Shown: positions 18,745 to 28,114 of the stretch, piece after piece
Position numbering within the stretch: position 1 is the stretch's first letter
Layout: each line of letters starts with the position of its first letter
Source of the DNA: CBDDCA01 sp965218205
Lineage (GTDB): Bacteria; Spirochaetota; Spirochaetia; WTKD01; G963693115
DNA: 64,000 bases
Direction of reading: 5' to 3'
Assembly: GCA_965218205.1 (NCBI GenBank)
Contig: OZ244590.1
Coordinates: 1 to 64,000 of the forward strand
Notes under the pieces: generated by a model
Database searches by the model: none
Told to the model about the DNA's origin: nothing
The model's input: only the letters and a program-made list of their open reading frames with translations
Position numbers and translations under genes: made by a program

Positions 18745-19947
18745 ATGGAAAGTTCTTTATTTATTTTTGTTATTGTAGGAACAATAGGGATAACAGCTTT
18801 TTTTGTATGGCTTATAACTATGGCATGGTACTCTAAGCGCCTTATGAATGAAAAACAGCATGTTATCAATCTTGATGCACAGTTACAGGCCTTACAGCAA
18901 ATGAGGCAACAAGAACAGCAGAATGAGGAACGACTTAAAAATATTATAGAAAATATTTCTGTTCGTGCAATGCAAAATAATTCTCAAATGTATCTATCAC
19001 AAACGAAAGAGCAATTATCGGGCATTGTTTCTCCGTTATTAAAAGATATGCAACGTTTAGATGCAAGTATTGCAAGCATTGAAAAGCAACGAGAGGGAGC
19101 TTTTAAGTCTTTAGATGTGGTTATACAGAATTTAAGTAAAGATATTGTGCATTTACAAGATACAAATAAATTTTTATCAAATAGCACTCTTGCTTTGAAT
19201 CAAGCATTACGTTCTGATATAAAAACACGAGGGAGCTGGGGAGAATTACAATTACGTAGAATTGCTGAAATATCTGGTATGGTAGAATACATAGATTTTG
19301 CTGAGCAGGCACACACAAGTGATGGTGTTCGCCCTGATATGATTATAAAATTACCAAAGGAAGGTATTATTCCTGTGGATGCAAAAACTCCTATGAGTGC
19401 ATACCTTGATGCATGTCAAGCAAAGACAGAAGAAGAGAAGAAGCTGGCACTTGATAAACATAAAAAATCATTACAAAAACATATTATTGATTTAAGTAAG
19501 AAAGAGTACTGGGGACAGTTTCCTCATACACCGCAATTAGTGATCATGTTTGTTCCTTATGAGTCAGGGCTAGAGGCTTCTTTTTCTTTATATCCTGATT
19601 TATTGGACAAGGCCTTACAGCATAAGGTGATAGTTGTTGGTCCATCGTCATTATATGCGTTGTTGAAAGTTATTTCTTATGGGTGGATGCAGATTGAACT
19701 TACGAAAAATGCTCAAGAAATATCTCAGGCAAGCCAAGAGTTATTTCAAAGATTTTCTGTATTTTTTGATCACTATACAAAAATTGGGAATCAGCTAAAA
19801 AGTACAGTTGCAAGTTATAATAATGCAACTTCTTCTTTTCAGCGGAGGGTATTACCTCAACTGCGTAGAATACAGGATATGGGGGTTTCGCAAAATACTC
19901 TTCCTGAAGATAGTGATATTCAAGGAATGGATATAAATAATATATGA
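18745..19947 (+). CDS. rmuC: RmuC-family DNA recombination protein
   Basis: This 400-residue protein has one N-terminal membrane helix (about residues 5-27) and a long Gln/Glu-rich coiled coil (to about 150). The RmuC domain follows, with RGSWGELQLRRIAEISGMVEY, VDAKTPMSAYLDA and the segments PQLVIMFVPYE and KVIVVGPSSLYALL. RmuC proteins have a PD-(D/E)XK-like nuclease fold and limit DNA inversion and recombination in Escherichia coli. That is notable beside repeat-rich genes, though the link is speculative. mnmE follows after 42 bp, probably in the same transcript. Confidence 0.9.
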   Translation: MESSLFIFVIVGTIGITAFFVWLITMAWYSKRLMNEKQHVINLDAQLQALQQMRQQEQQNEERLKNIIENISVRAMQNNSQMYLSQTKEQLSGIVSPLLKDMQRLDASIASIEKQREGAFKSLDVVIQNLSKDIVHLQDTNKFLSNSTLALNQALRSDIKTRGSWGELQLRRIAEISGMVEYIDFAEQAHTSDGVRPDMIIKLPKEGIIPVDAKTPMSAYLDACQAKTEEEKKLALDKHKKSLQKHIIDLSKKEYWGQFPHTPQLVIMFVPYESGLEASFSLYPDLLDKALQHKVIVVGPSSLYALLKVISYGWMQIELTKNAQEISQASQELFQRFSVFFDHYTKIGNQLKSTVASYNNATSSFQRRVLPQLRRIQDMGVSQNTLPEDSDIQGMDINNI

Positions 19948-19989
19948 GTGTAGTAGCAACATACTTTATACCAATATACAACTACAACA

Positions 19990-21510
19990 ATGAATAACAG
20001 TGATGATATTGTATCAGAGTACCCAGTATATGCCTTAGCAAGTCCTTATGCTACAAGTGCTCTTGCTATAATTAGAGTGACAGGCATACATAGTATACAG
20101 TTATTATCGAAATTGTGTAAAAATGCAGCATATCTCTTGTCCTCAAAGGCAAATATGAGTGCTCCTTATGAATTAGTGGATACAAAAATACATACTGATG
20201 GAAGCATAGAATATATACCGCTTGATACTGCTATGATAACCCCGTATTATGCCCCTCGTTCGTACACAGGGCAAGAGGGAGCTGATATTTGTATTCATGG
20301 GAGTCTTGCAGGCATTCAACGTCTATGTCATGCCCTTCATAAACAGGGGTTTGAGCAAGCCTCGCCAGGAGAATTTACAAAAAGAGCTTTTTTGAACGGA
20401 AAATTAGATCTTACTCAAGCTGAGGCAATACATGAAGTTATACAAGCACAAAATGAAAGCAATCATATTGAAGCCTTAGAAAAGCTAGGAGGATCAATTT
20501 TTTCTTATATTGATGCCATTAAGAAAAAACTGTTACATCTTGTTGCTACTTGTAGTGTAACCCTTGATTATCCTGAAGATGAAATACAAGAATCTGTCGA
20601 TATAAACACAGAAGATATTGTACAAGCTATCACTATGATTGATGAGGTACTGCAAGGATATGATTTTGCACAGCTAAAGAAAATGAATTTTCGTGTAGTG
20701 TTAGCAGGAAGAACAAATGCAGGTAAAAGCTCTCTTTTTAATGCTTTACTAAAGCAAGAGAGAGCCATTGTCAGTGATGTACACGGAACAACAAGAGATT
20801 TTTTAGAGCATGAGCTTATGCTAAACGATATGTTTCTTACATTATATGATACAGCTGGGATAAGAGAAATTGTGATGTGTGATATGAGTAATGATACTGC
20901 ATCTCCTGAAGTTACAGTAGAGCAAGAGGGAATACAGCGAAGTAAAGAGCTTTTAGTGCATGCACATGTTATTATGTATGTATATGATGGTAATGAAGGG
21001 TGGACTACATATGATACAGAATTATTGGAGCATTTAGGTTACAGTGTAAACGCTGCTATGGCTGATTTGTCTCAACCAGAAGCAATAGTGATTCTTGTCA
21101 GAAATAAAATTGATATATGTGCACATGATAAAGATACACATGCAATTACCTCAGTGCCTTTACATATTTTACAGCACAGTAAGGTATATGCTGATATTGT
21201 ATCGATGAGTACAAAGCAATACAATACTATTTTAGGGGTGCAAAAGGCTCTTTATAAGAGCATTACCTCTGGTGTAGTACTTCCTCAAAATGATGTACCA
21301 TCTCTTTCTTCTTTGCGTCAAAAGATAGCATTAGAGGAAAGCAAAGAGTCTTTACAGCAAGTGCTATCGGGACTTAAGGATAATATACCACTGGACATGA
21401 TAAGTTTAGATTTGGATATGGCAATGAAAGCATTAGGAAGTATCACAGGGGAAGTAACAAGTGAGGATGTGCTAGATACTGTTTTCTCTCATTTCTGTGT
21501 TGGAAAGTGA
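19990..21510 (+). CDS. mnmE: tRNA modification GTPase MnmE
   Basis: This 506-residue protein works with MnmG to install the 5-carboxymethylaminomethyl group (or related) on U34 of certain tRNAs. It has the N-terminal tetrahydrofolate-binding domain (YALASPYATSALAIIRVTG, PRSYTGQEGADI, PGEFTKRAFLNGKLDLTQAE). The G domain is inserted in the helical domain: P-loop GRTNAGKS at 240-247, GTTRD at 266-270, DTAG at 287-290 and NKID later. The C-terminus ends CVGK, with the Cys of the family C-x-GK motif. mnmG is not in the window. Confidence 0.96.
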   Translation: MNNSDDIVSEYPVYALASPYATSALAIIRVTGIHSIQLLSKLCKNAAYLLSSKANMSAPYELVDTKIHTDGSIEYIPLDTAMITPYYAPRSYTGQEGADICIHGSLAGIQRLCHALHKQGFEQASPGEFTKRAFLNGKLDLTQAEAIHEVIQAQNESNHIEALEKLGGSIFSYIDAIKKKLLHLVATCSVTLDYPEDEIQESVDINTEDIVQAITMIDEVLQGYDFAQLKKMNFRVVLAGRTNAGKSSLFNALLKQERAIVSDVHGTTRDFLEHELMLNDMFLTLYDTAGIREIVMCDMSNDTASPEVTVEQEGIQRSKELLVHAHVIMYVYDGNEGWTTYDTELLEHLGYSVNAAMADLSQPEAIVILVRNKIDICAHDKDTHAITSVPLHILQHSKVYADIVSMSTKQYNTILGVQKALYKSITSGVVLPQNDVPSLSSLRQKIALEESKESLQQVLSGLKDNIPLDMISLDLDMAMKALGSITGEVTSEDVLDTVFSHFCVGK

Positions 21511-21540
21511 TTGTGTAGTAGCGGTATTGGTAGAGTGTTA

Positions 21541-22512
21541 TTATATTGTTTGTTTGTATTTTCCTGGTTTTACGGGGCGATTCAATATTTTTCGTGCATA
21601 ATATTCTAGTGTTCGTTTTAAGAATCCAGCATACATTTTTAGCTTATTTGGATAAAAATAATTTGCATATGCTTTTCTTGCTTTTTGGCTTTCTTGTACT
21701 TCAAGATGTTTTGGTGTAGGTATTTCATAAAATGCCATAGGTGCGTTGGGATCATATTCCATAGATACATGGGTGCTTCCTTCTCCTCGCCATCCAATAT
21801 TAGTAGTAAGAGATTGTGTGGGGTATACACATAGCTGATTGTGTAAGAAAAGATTGACTCCAAAAATAGCATCCCAAGAATCTGTATAGCCATGATGTTG
21901 GGCGTAGAGATGTCCTGATACTGCAGCCCCTAATCCAATGTCAAGTTTTTTTCTCACTTGAATATGTTTAATATTGTTTACAAGTACATCAGTGCTCCAT
22001 TCTGTTTGTTCCCATACTCTGCGCCATGTTCCCCATCCCCAACAGGCAAAATGGTTTAGAAAATAAGGTTCGTGAGGGTTAAATTCGTTTCTGTTGTAAT
22101 GATAACAATGTCCACACACAGCCCCTAGCCTATCATCGTTATGGTATTGTGTGAGCATATGTTTCATATATCGATAAAAGTAGGGGGAGCATACAATATC
22201 ATCTTCAACTATTATAACAGATTGATAATCGCTTAGAACAGTATCTATAGAATAACATACTGCCTTACGAAGTCCTCTGTTAAAATCGGATGCTATAATG
22301 TGTTTTTTTGTAGCCCACGGAAAAGATCGAGCAAAAGAACAAATAGCTTTATGTGTTTTATATGCTTGAGATGTTTTTGCGGTATCTTTTGGTCCATCTA
22401 TGAAAATATAAAGAGGACATTTTTGTACATCGTAGTTATATGATAAACAGCGAAGTGTTTCAGCAAGATGATCTAGTCGTTGGTATCCAATAACTGCTAT
22501 AGCACTTTTCAT
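21541..22512 (-). CDS. Sugar transferase (GT-A fold, GNT-I-like)
   Basis: This 323-residue protein starts AIAVIGYQRLDHLAETL, typical of a nucleotide-sugar-binding GT-A fold, followed by a metal-binding acidic motif in VIIVEDDIVCSPYFYRYM. The later HFACWGWGTWRRVWEQTEW motif recurs in bacterial sugar transferases resembling the GNT-I family. It would transfer a sugar in surface glycan or glycolipid assembly. Donor and acceptor are not readable. It is 57 bp downstream of the ATPase/nuclease gene on the same strand, so the methyltransferase cassette may read into it. Confidence 0.75.
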   Translation of the reverse strand: MKSAIAVIGYQRLDHLAETLRCLSYNYDVQKCPLYIFIDGPKDTAKTSQAYKTHKAICSFARSFPWATKKHIIASDFNRGLRKAVCYSIDTVLSDYQSVIIVEDDIVCSPYFYRYMKHMLTQYHNDDRLGAVCGHCYHYNRNEFNPHEPYFLNHFACWGWGTWRRVWEQTEWSTDVLVNNIKHIQVRKKLDIGLGAAVSGHLYAQHHGYTDSWDAIFGVNLFLHNQLCVYPTQSLTTNIGWRGEGSTHVSMEYDPNAPMAFYEIPTPKHLEVQESQKARKAYANYFYPNKLKMYAGFLKRTLEYYARKILNRPVKPGKYKQTI

Positions 22513-22569
22513 ATCTATCAGTATACTAAAAAATAGAGATGGATGTTTTATGAATCTACAGTTTAGTTT

Positions 22570-24498
22570 TTATTTTTTGGATGCTTTTGGTGATATATCA
22601 CAGCTTTCTATTTTTTCTATAAGTTCTATAATAGGCGTTACTTTATATTTTTTGCTGTTGAGATATTCTTTGTATCTTTCTCTTGAGTTGTTGATGATAA
22701 ATGAATATGATTGGACTATTGTTTTTCTTCGTTCCATGTCGTCTTGGAATATTGGATCTTGTATATAAGTCTTATATGCCTTATCACCGACTAATAGTAC
22801 TATTTTTATCTGTTGGTGGGAGTTTAATTGTGCTTTAACATTTTTTCGATATTTATCAATTTGGGCTATCATTTGATGATGTGTATATGGTATGTCTGGC
22901 CTTTTTAATTCTACAATTACATGTTCTGCTCCAACAAATTTATAATAAATATCAATACGACCTCCCTTTTCTTTTTCTGGTAATGAAAGACTGTTATGTT
23001 TTTTTAATGTTGCTTCCATTTGTGCATTTTCAGTAGGTCTTTCCCATCCTGGATCTAATAACCATAAATGCTCATATATATGTTTTTGTATTATCTTCTC
23101 TTTTTCATTATTATTTGATTTATATGCCAGCTCTTCTATTATTTTTAATCTTGATTGTGTAATTTCATAGTATGTTGCAGCTTCCCACTCTTCTTGAGAT
23201 TTTAGCATTTTTCCTATCATCTCTAGTTTTTCTGGAGTAATAGCATCTAAATCTTCTAAAATGTTTATGAACTTACTTTTTTCAACGGCTAGCACTCCTG
23301 ATTTCACTAAGTCTTTTTTTTCTTCATCGCTTATTTTAAAAGTATGTATTTTTCCTAGTATGTTTTTTGCATTAGTCTTATCAGCTCCCTTAAGGTTTTC
23401 ATACCATTCTTTTACTGGAGGTAATAAGGAGAATATATTTTCTGCTCCCTTATCTCGTCTATGGTTTACCCATTCTGTTGTAATACTAGTCACAAAATTT
23501 TTTAATTGTTCTTTTATCTCCTTAAAGTTTTCATCATCTTCAATAATTCCTTGTCTGCTAGTAGTTGCTCTATCATAATCAGCATCATCGTCAAGATAAT
23601 CGGCATATATTTCACCTACTAAGTAGTCTTCTCCTCCTTGATGTATATTAAGGAAATCTAATATATTTTCTATTGCTATTTTTTTACGTACTATTAACGC
23701 TATTTTATTATCATCTCTATTATGTTTTTTAAAAGAGCCTATCCATCCTGACCATTTAATGTTTTTATTTGGCTTTTCGAATGTTTCTTGAGGAATTTGT
23801 TGTCTAATGCCTTTAGGTATCTCTTGTTCATTTATAGTCCAATAAAACTCTAATTCCTTAAAGTAGTTTCTATCTTCATAAGTAATATCTTCATTATTGT
23901 ATGTAATAGCAAAATCCTCTTCTATGCATGCAAATCTCCTTGCTATAGATTGTTTTATTTGTTTTTCTATAGTTCTCTTTTTTTGCAGATTATTGAGTAT
24001 AATAATAGTGCCACTATCTTTAATGTTGTCTAAGTAACTGCTTATTTCATCACTAGATAATTCTTCTGGGTGATATGGCTTTTTATTTTTTGCACATGCT
24101 TGTATATCCTCTAATTTTAGTACAAATCCTAAAGCCTCTTTTGTCTTTTTTGTAATAATTGTTATAGTATGTGCTATTGCAAAGAGCGATAGTTTTCCTA
24201 CTCCTTTTCTTCCCATTACCTTTCTTCCTTTGGGGCTAGTTGCAGTATCTTCTATTTCTCGTCTTTTATACCCTACTGTGAGGTATTTCTCATTAATATC
24301 GGTATCATTCATACCAATGCCATTGTCTGTGATGGTAATGGTATTTGATTCTTTTAGAATATTGACTGTAGTGGCATCTGCATCATAGGCATTTGCTATT
24401 ACTTCTGATAATACAGCAGGAGTGGAGCTATATAGGTTAATACCTAAATGTTCAATAGTATATAACGATACTTCTAAAGTATATTTTTCATTATTCAT
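22570..24498 (-). CDS. GHKL (MutL/Hsp90/MORC-like) ATPase fused to PD-(D/E)XK-like nuclease domain
   Basis: This 642-residue protein starts with a GHKL ATP-binding domain: E32 and N36 in SEVIANAYDADA, DNGIGM at 58-63 and the lid motif GRKGVGKLSL from 96. The middle is charged and unassigned. Near the C-terminus are HIYEHLWLLDPGWERPT, then RIDI (D516) and VIVELKRP (E530, K532). These are the spacing and residues of a PD-(D/E)XK nuclease active site, as in many restriction-type effector proteins. The gene overlaps the upstream C5 methyltransferase by 8 bp and has its own AGGAGA ribosome site, so the two are coupled. GHKL ATPases linked to nucleases and methyltransferases are known in restriction-modification-like systems. 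Here it is the likely restriction or effector subunit. Confidence 0.8.
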   Translation of the reverse strand: MNNEKYTLEVSLYTIEHLGINLYSSTPAVLSEVIANAYDADATTVNILKESNTITITDNGIGMNDTDINEKYLTVGYKRREIEDTATSPKGRKVMGRKGVGKLSLFAIAHTITIITKKTKEALGFVLKLEDIQACAKNKKPYHPEELSSDEISSYLDNIKDSGTIIILNNLQKKRTIEKQIKQSIARRFACIEEDFAITYNNEDITYEDRNYFKELEFYWTINEQEIPKGIRQQIPQETFEKPNKNIKWSGWIGSFKKHNRDDNKIALIVRKKIAIENILDFLNIHQGGEDYLVGEIYADYLDDDADYDRATTSRQGIIEDDENFKEIKEQLKNFVTSITTEWVNHRRDKGAENIFSLLPPVKEWYENLKGADKTNAKNILGKIHTFKISDEEKKDLVKSGVLAVEKSKFINILEDLDAITPEKLEMIGKMLKSQEEWEAATYYEITQSRLKIIEELAYKSNNNEKEKIIQKHIYEHLWLLDPGWERPTENAQMEATLKKHNSLSLPEKEKGGRIDIYYKFVGAEHVIVELKRPDIPYTHHQMIAQIDKYRKNVKAQLNSHQQIKIVLLVGDKAYKTYIQDPIFQDDMERRKTIVQSYSFIINNSRERYKEYLNSKKYKVTPIIELIEKIESCDISPKASKK

Positions 24499-25519
24499 GC
24501 ATTTCTCCTAGATGTTTTTTTATTGCTTTGCCTATTGCTTTGCCTAGTTTTGGAGGCACAGCATTACCAATATGCCTTGCTATAGATGTGCTGGAGATGG
24601 ATGTATCAAAATAGTACTTTTTAGGAAATGTTTGTATAAGTGCACCCTCTCTTAAAGATAAGGCTCTATTTTGTTCAGGATGACCAAAACGACCTGAACT
24701 TAATCTTATAAATTGTGTAGTAAGGGTGGGGGCCATATCATCCCAGCTCATTCTTCCATATACATTTTTATAAAAGTTTTTATTGGTTATATTTTTATAG
24801 CATTGAGGTAATAATTCGGTATCCCATTCATCCCATGTTCCATTAGGACTAGATTGCTGTAATCTTTTTATGTTGATTTTTGATAGTGAGGAAGCATGGT
24901 GTAGTGTATCTTTTGCATGAGTTTCACCTGGATTAAGAGCAGGAAGTTTTTTTATTACATCCTTTAGAGTAATATAGTTATTTTTATCATGTGTTGGGTT
25001 AGGAAGAGAAATAGATTTTAATTTTGAGGCAAGTAATACTAATCTTTTTCTTTTTTGTGGTATGCCAAAGTTGGGACAAAATACTATTTCATAGTGTATG
25101 AAATATCCTTGTTCATCTAATGCTTTGATAAAAGTTTTAAAGACATCCGTCTTGGTAAAGCCAGCTACATTTTCCATAGATACAACATGGGGTTTTATGC
25201 ACTTGACTGCTTCTGTAAAATATTTTACTAAATTCCATCTATTATCTTGTTTTTGTTTTTTCGTCATTGTAGAAAATGGTTGACAAGGTGCACACCCAAC
25301 CAGTACTTGAGTGCTATGTTTTGAGTAAAGAGCTTTTAGTTTTTTTGGATTATACTCTGATATATCAGCATGTATAAATTGAGCTTTATTATTTTTTTCA
25401 TAGGCGTTTTTACAAGATTCATCGTTATCAAGACCAGCAATTATATCTATTCCTGCCTTTTTTAAGCCATATGAGAGTCCTCCAATACCACAAAATAAGT
25501 CAATAGCTTCAATTTTCAT
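24491..25519 (-). CDS. DNA (cytosine-5-)-methyltransferase
   Basis: This 342-residue C5 methyltransferase transfers a methyl group from SAM to cytosine in DNA. Motif I is DLFCGIGGLSYGL (7-19), motif IV is PCQ with nucleophile Cys79, motif VI is ENV (116-118) and motif VIII is QKRKRLVLLAS. RHIGNAVPPKLGKAIGK near the end is motif X. Between VIII and IX lies a variable target-recognition region; the recognition sequence cannot be deduced. The length is normal. Coupled downstream is the GHKL ATPase/nuclease, making a probable two-gene restriction-modification or defence cassette. Confidence 0.93.
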   Translation of the reverse strand: MKIEAIDLFCGIGGLSYGLKKAGIDIIAGLDNDESCKNAYEKNNKAQFIHADISEYNPKKLKALYSKHSTQVLVGCAPCQPFSTMTKKQKQDNRWNLVKYFTEAVKCIKPHVVSMENVAGFTKTDVFKTFIKALDEQGYFIHYEIVFCPNFGIPQKRKRLVLLASKLKSISLPNPTHDKNNYITLKDVIKKLPALNPGETHAKDTLHHASSLSKINIKRLQQSSPNGTWDEWDTELLPQCYKNITNKNFYKNVYGRMSWDDMAPTLTTQFIRLSSGRFGHPEQNRALSLREGALIQTFPKKYYFDTSISSTSIARHIGNAVPPKLGKAIGKAIKKHLGEMHE

Positions 25520-25595
25520 TTTTAATATCCTACTATATCTATAATAATATGTTACTTATTTTTTTTGTAGAGCTATTTAATTGAAATTTCAATTC

Positions 25596-26429
25596 TTATT
25601 TGTCTGCTATATCACGTGTATCGCTTAAGTAGTGGTGCATATAATACCAAGGAAATATATCTTTTGGTGGTTGCAATAGATGTATGTACTGAGGGTAACC
25701 AATGGACATACACGCATATGTATTTTGTTCTTTTCCAACAAATAGCCCATGTTTTTGTCGTTCGTTGACAAGCTGGTAATATATAGTATGGATTGTAGGA
25801 ATAATTGATGCAGGAATGATAAATATAGCTCCTACATGATTATGGGTTTTTAATTGTAATGTTGCAAGATTGTTTTTACTGGCAGCATAGTTGGAAATAT
25901 CAAATGCAGGCTCTGTTTTTGTTATTATCATCTTGTTTTTTGGCAATGTATGTATTCTTTGTAGTGATGGCCATTGACGTATTTCTGATAGAGTGAGATC
26001 TTGATTTTTGCGTTCATTACGAAATGCCCCTATATCCATCCATATAAAGCATTCTGATTGAAAGGGATTAAGTGTATGTGCTTCTTTTATAAAGTGTAGC
26101 TTTTCGTTCCAAATAATATAAAGAGCAGGGGTATGTATTTTTTTTTCTGGATCTTTACTACGCTCTTGTTTCCACATTTCATATCGTGAATATTCATTTA
26201 AGAGAGTAAAGTCTTTTACAATAATAATGGTAATATGCATAAAATTTTTTCTCATAGATATAATATCATTGAGGCATTTCTTTTCTGTAAATATAATAAG
26301 TGGAACAGAGATGTTTGAGAGAAAATATTTCATGTATTTTTTGTATTCGTTGTGTGTGTGCTTTTTTGTTTTTAGCCTGTAATATGCAGTTACTATAGTA
26401 ATTGGGTGTGTGACATATGAGTGATGCAT
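25596..26429 (-). CDS. HtrL/YibB-family putative glycosyltransferase
   Basis: This 277-residue protein resembles the HtrL/YibB family, which is associated with lipopolysaccharide gene clusters. Supporting parts are TIVTAYYRL near the N-terminus, VPLIIFTEKKCL, the acidic ECFIWMDIGAFRN motif (a likely metal or sugar-nucleotide site) and the late LFVGKEQNTYACM. The enzymatic activity of the family is not firmly defined. It is the first gene of a minus-strand run that continues through the methyltransferase, the ATPase/nuclease and another sugar transferase, so the DNA-modification pair sits inside a glycan-type neighbourhood. Confidence 0.65.
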   Translation of the reverse strand: MHHSYVTHPITIVTAYYRLKTKKHTHNEYKKYMKYFLSNISVPLIIFTEKKCLNDIISMRKNFMHITIIIVKDFTLLNEYSRYEMWKQERSKDPEKKIHTPALYIIWNEKLHFIKEAHTLNPFQSECFIWMDIGAFRNERKNQDLTLSEIRQWPSLQRIHTLPKNKMIITKTEPAFDISNYAASKNNLATLQLKTHNHVGAIFIIPASIIPTIHTIYYQLVNERQKHGLFVGKEQNTYACMSIGYPQYIHLLQPPKDIFPWYYMHHYLSDTRDIADK

Positions 26430-26516
26430 GGTATCCTACTGTAAGTATAGGAAGTATGTTATTTAATGTCTAGTTACTGTGATTTACTACACTATGGATC
26501 TATATAATGGTGGTAT

Positions 26517-26547
26517 TTGTACAATACATAGTAAATTATGGTATAAT
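26517..26547 (+). promoter_or_regulatory. Promoter of ahcY-metK-metF with inverted repeat
   Basis: TTGTAC (26517-26522) and TATAAT (26542-26547) are 19 bp apart. The -10 box lies in the left arm of an inverted repeat, GGTATAAT at 26540-26547 and ATTATACC at 26582-26589, which could form a stem or bind a regulator. No SAM or SAH riboswitch motif was recognised in the 208-bp upstream region. Confidence 0.45.
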
Positions 26548-26637
26548 GTATAATATAAATATATATTGTTTGGTTTATATGATTATACCATCAATAGTAA
26601 TAATTAATAGTAATACAGTACGAAAGAAGCAATAAAA

Positions 26638-28104
26638 ATGGATAAAAATACAAAGAAACAATCATTAGAGTTTTGTATAGCAGATATATCGTTGGCAGAT
26701 TGGGGACGCAAAGAAATACAGTCTGCAGAAAAAGAGATGCCAGGGCTTATGAACACTCGAAAGAAATATGCTACTATACGCCCTTTATACAATATTCGCA
26801 TTACAGGGAGTCTCCATATGACAGTGCAGACTGCGGTTCTTGTAGAAACATTGAGTGTATTAGGAGCAAAGGTTCGTTGGGCGAGTTGTAATATTTTTTC
26901 TACTCAAGATGAGGCTGCAGCTGCAGTTGTGGTTGGCATGAAAGGGACGATACAACAGCCAAAAGGGAGTGCTGTTTTTGCATGGAAAGGAGAAACGGTA
27001 AGTGAGTATTGGGAACAAACATTACAGGCTCTTACATTTTCTGGCAAAAATGGAATTTTGTATGGCCCTCAGCTTGTTGTTGATGATGGTGGTGATGCTA
27101 CTCTTATGATTCATAAGGGATATTCTCTTGAACAAGGGGATGAGTGGGTGCATACTCCTTCTTATAGTGATGATGAGAAAGAGCTGAAAAGAGTATTGTT
27201 ACAGCGATATACACAAGATGCTACATTTTGGACACGATGTTTAGAGCATTTAGAAGGAGTAAGTGAAGAAACGACAACAGGAGTGAATCGTTTATATCAC
27301 ATGGAAACACATAAGAAGCTACTTGTTCCTGCAATAAATGTAAATGATTCTGTAACAAAAAGTAAGTTTGACAATCTCTACGGATGCAAAGAAAGCGTTA
27401 TAGATGGAATTAAACGTGCAACAGATAGTATGATTGCAGGGAAATGTGTAGTTGTGTGTGGATTTGGTGATGTAGGAAAGGGCTGTGCTCGTGCATTTAA
27501 GTCACAAGGAGCAAGGGTTATTGTTACTGAAATTGATCCTATTTGTGCGTTACAGGCTTCTATGGATGGTTTTGTTGTTCGTCCAATAGAGTATGCATTG
27601 AAAGAAGCTGATATATATGTTACTGCAACTGGGAATAAAGATATAATTACTCTTTCTCATATGAAAAAAATGAAAGATCATGCAATAGTGTGTAATATGG
27701 GACATTTTGATAATGAGATACAAGTAAAGGCGTTGAATGATGATTCTTCAATTATCAAGCATACCATAAAGCCACAAGTGGATAAGTATGAGTTTAAGGA
27801 TGGGCATAGTATTGTTCTGTTAGCTGCAGGACGTCTTGCTAATTTAGGGTGTGCAACAGGACATTCAAGCTTTGTGATGAGTATGAGTTTTACAAATCAA
27901 GTAATGGCTCAACTGTATTTATGGGAACACCGAAAATCGTTAGATAAAAAAGTACATGTATTACCTAAGGTACTTGATGAAGAAGTGGCGCGTCTTCATC
28001 TTGAGCATCTTGGTGTTGTACTCAGTAAAGCAAGCAAAGAACAATTATCATATATTGGACTTACAAAAAAACAACAGATGAAATCTGATTTTTATAGATA
28101 TTAG
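26638..28104 (+). CDS. ahcY: S-adenosylhomocysteine hydrolase
   Basis: This 488-residue cytosolic NAD-dependent enzyme splits S-adenosylhomocysteine into homocysteine and adenosine, removing the inhibitory product of methyltransferases. The N-terminal IADISLADWGRKEIQSAEKEMPGL, the Rossmann motif GFGDVGKG (275-282), TEIDPICALQASMDGF, CNMGHFDNEI and the C-terminal KSDFYRY are diagnostic. The length matches the long bacterial form. metK begins about 10 bp after the stop and metF 3 bp after that, so the three form a SAM-recycling operon. Confidence 0.96.
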   Translation: MDKNTKKQSLEFCIADISLADWGRKEIQSAEKEMPGLMNTRKKYATIRPLYNIRITGSLHMTVQTAVLVETLSVLGAKVRWASCNIFSTQDEAAAAVVVGMKGTIQQPKGSAVFAWKGETVSEYWEQTLQALTFSGKNGILYGPQLVVDDGGDATLMIHKGYSLEQGDEWVHTPSYSDDEKELKRVLLQRYTQDATFWTRCLEHLEGVSEETTTGVNRLYHMETHKKLLVPAINVNDSVTKSKFDNLYGCKESVIDGIKRATDSMIAGKCVVVCGFGDVGKGCARAFKSQGARVIVTEIDPICALQASMDGFVVRPIEYALKEADIYVTATGNKDIITLSHMKKMKDHAIVCNMGHFDNEIQVKALNDDSSIIKHTIKPQVDKYEFKDGHSIVLLAAGRLANLGCATGHSSFVMSMSFTNQVMAQLYLWEHRKSLDKKVHVLPKVLDEEVARLHLEHLGVVLSKASKEQLSYIGLTKKQQMKSDFYRY

Positions 28105-28114
28105 GAAAGTGAGT

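Noticed and set aside
22550..22768. 72-codon plus-strand frame opposite the ATPase/nuclease 3' end
   Set aside because: It lies almost wholly on the antisense of a conserved nuclease-like domain and has no ribosome site.
26430..26637. SAM or SAH riboswitch upstream of ahcY
   Set aside because: None of the conserved blocks of known SAM or SAH riboswitches was seen; only a promoter and a short inverted repeat.
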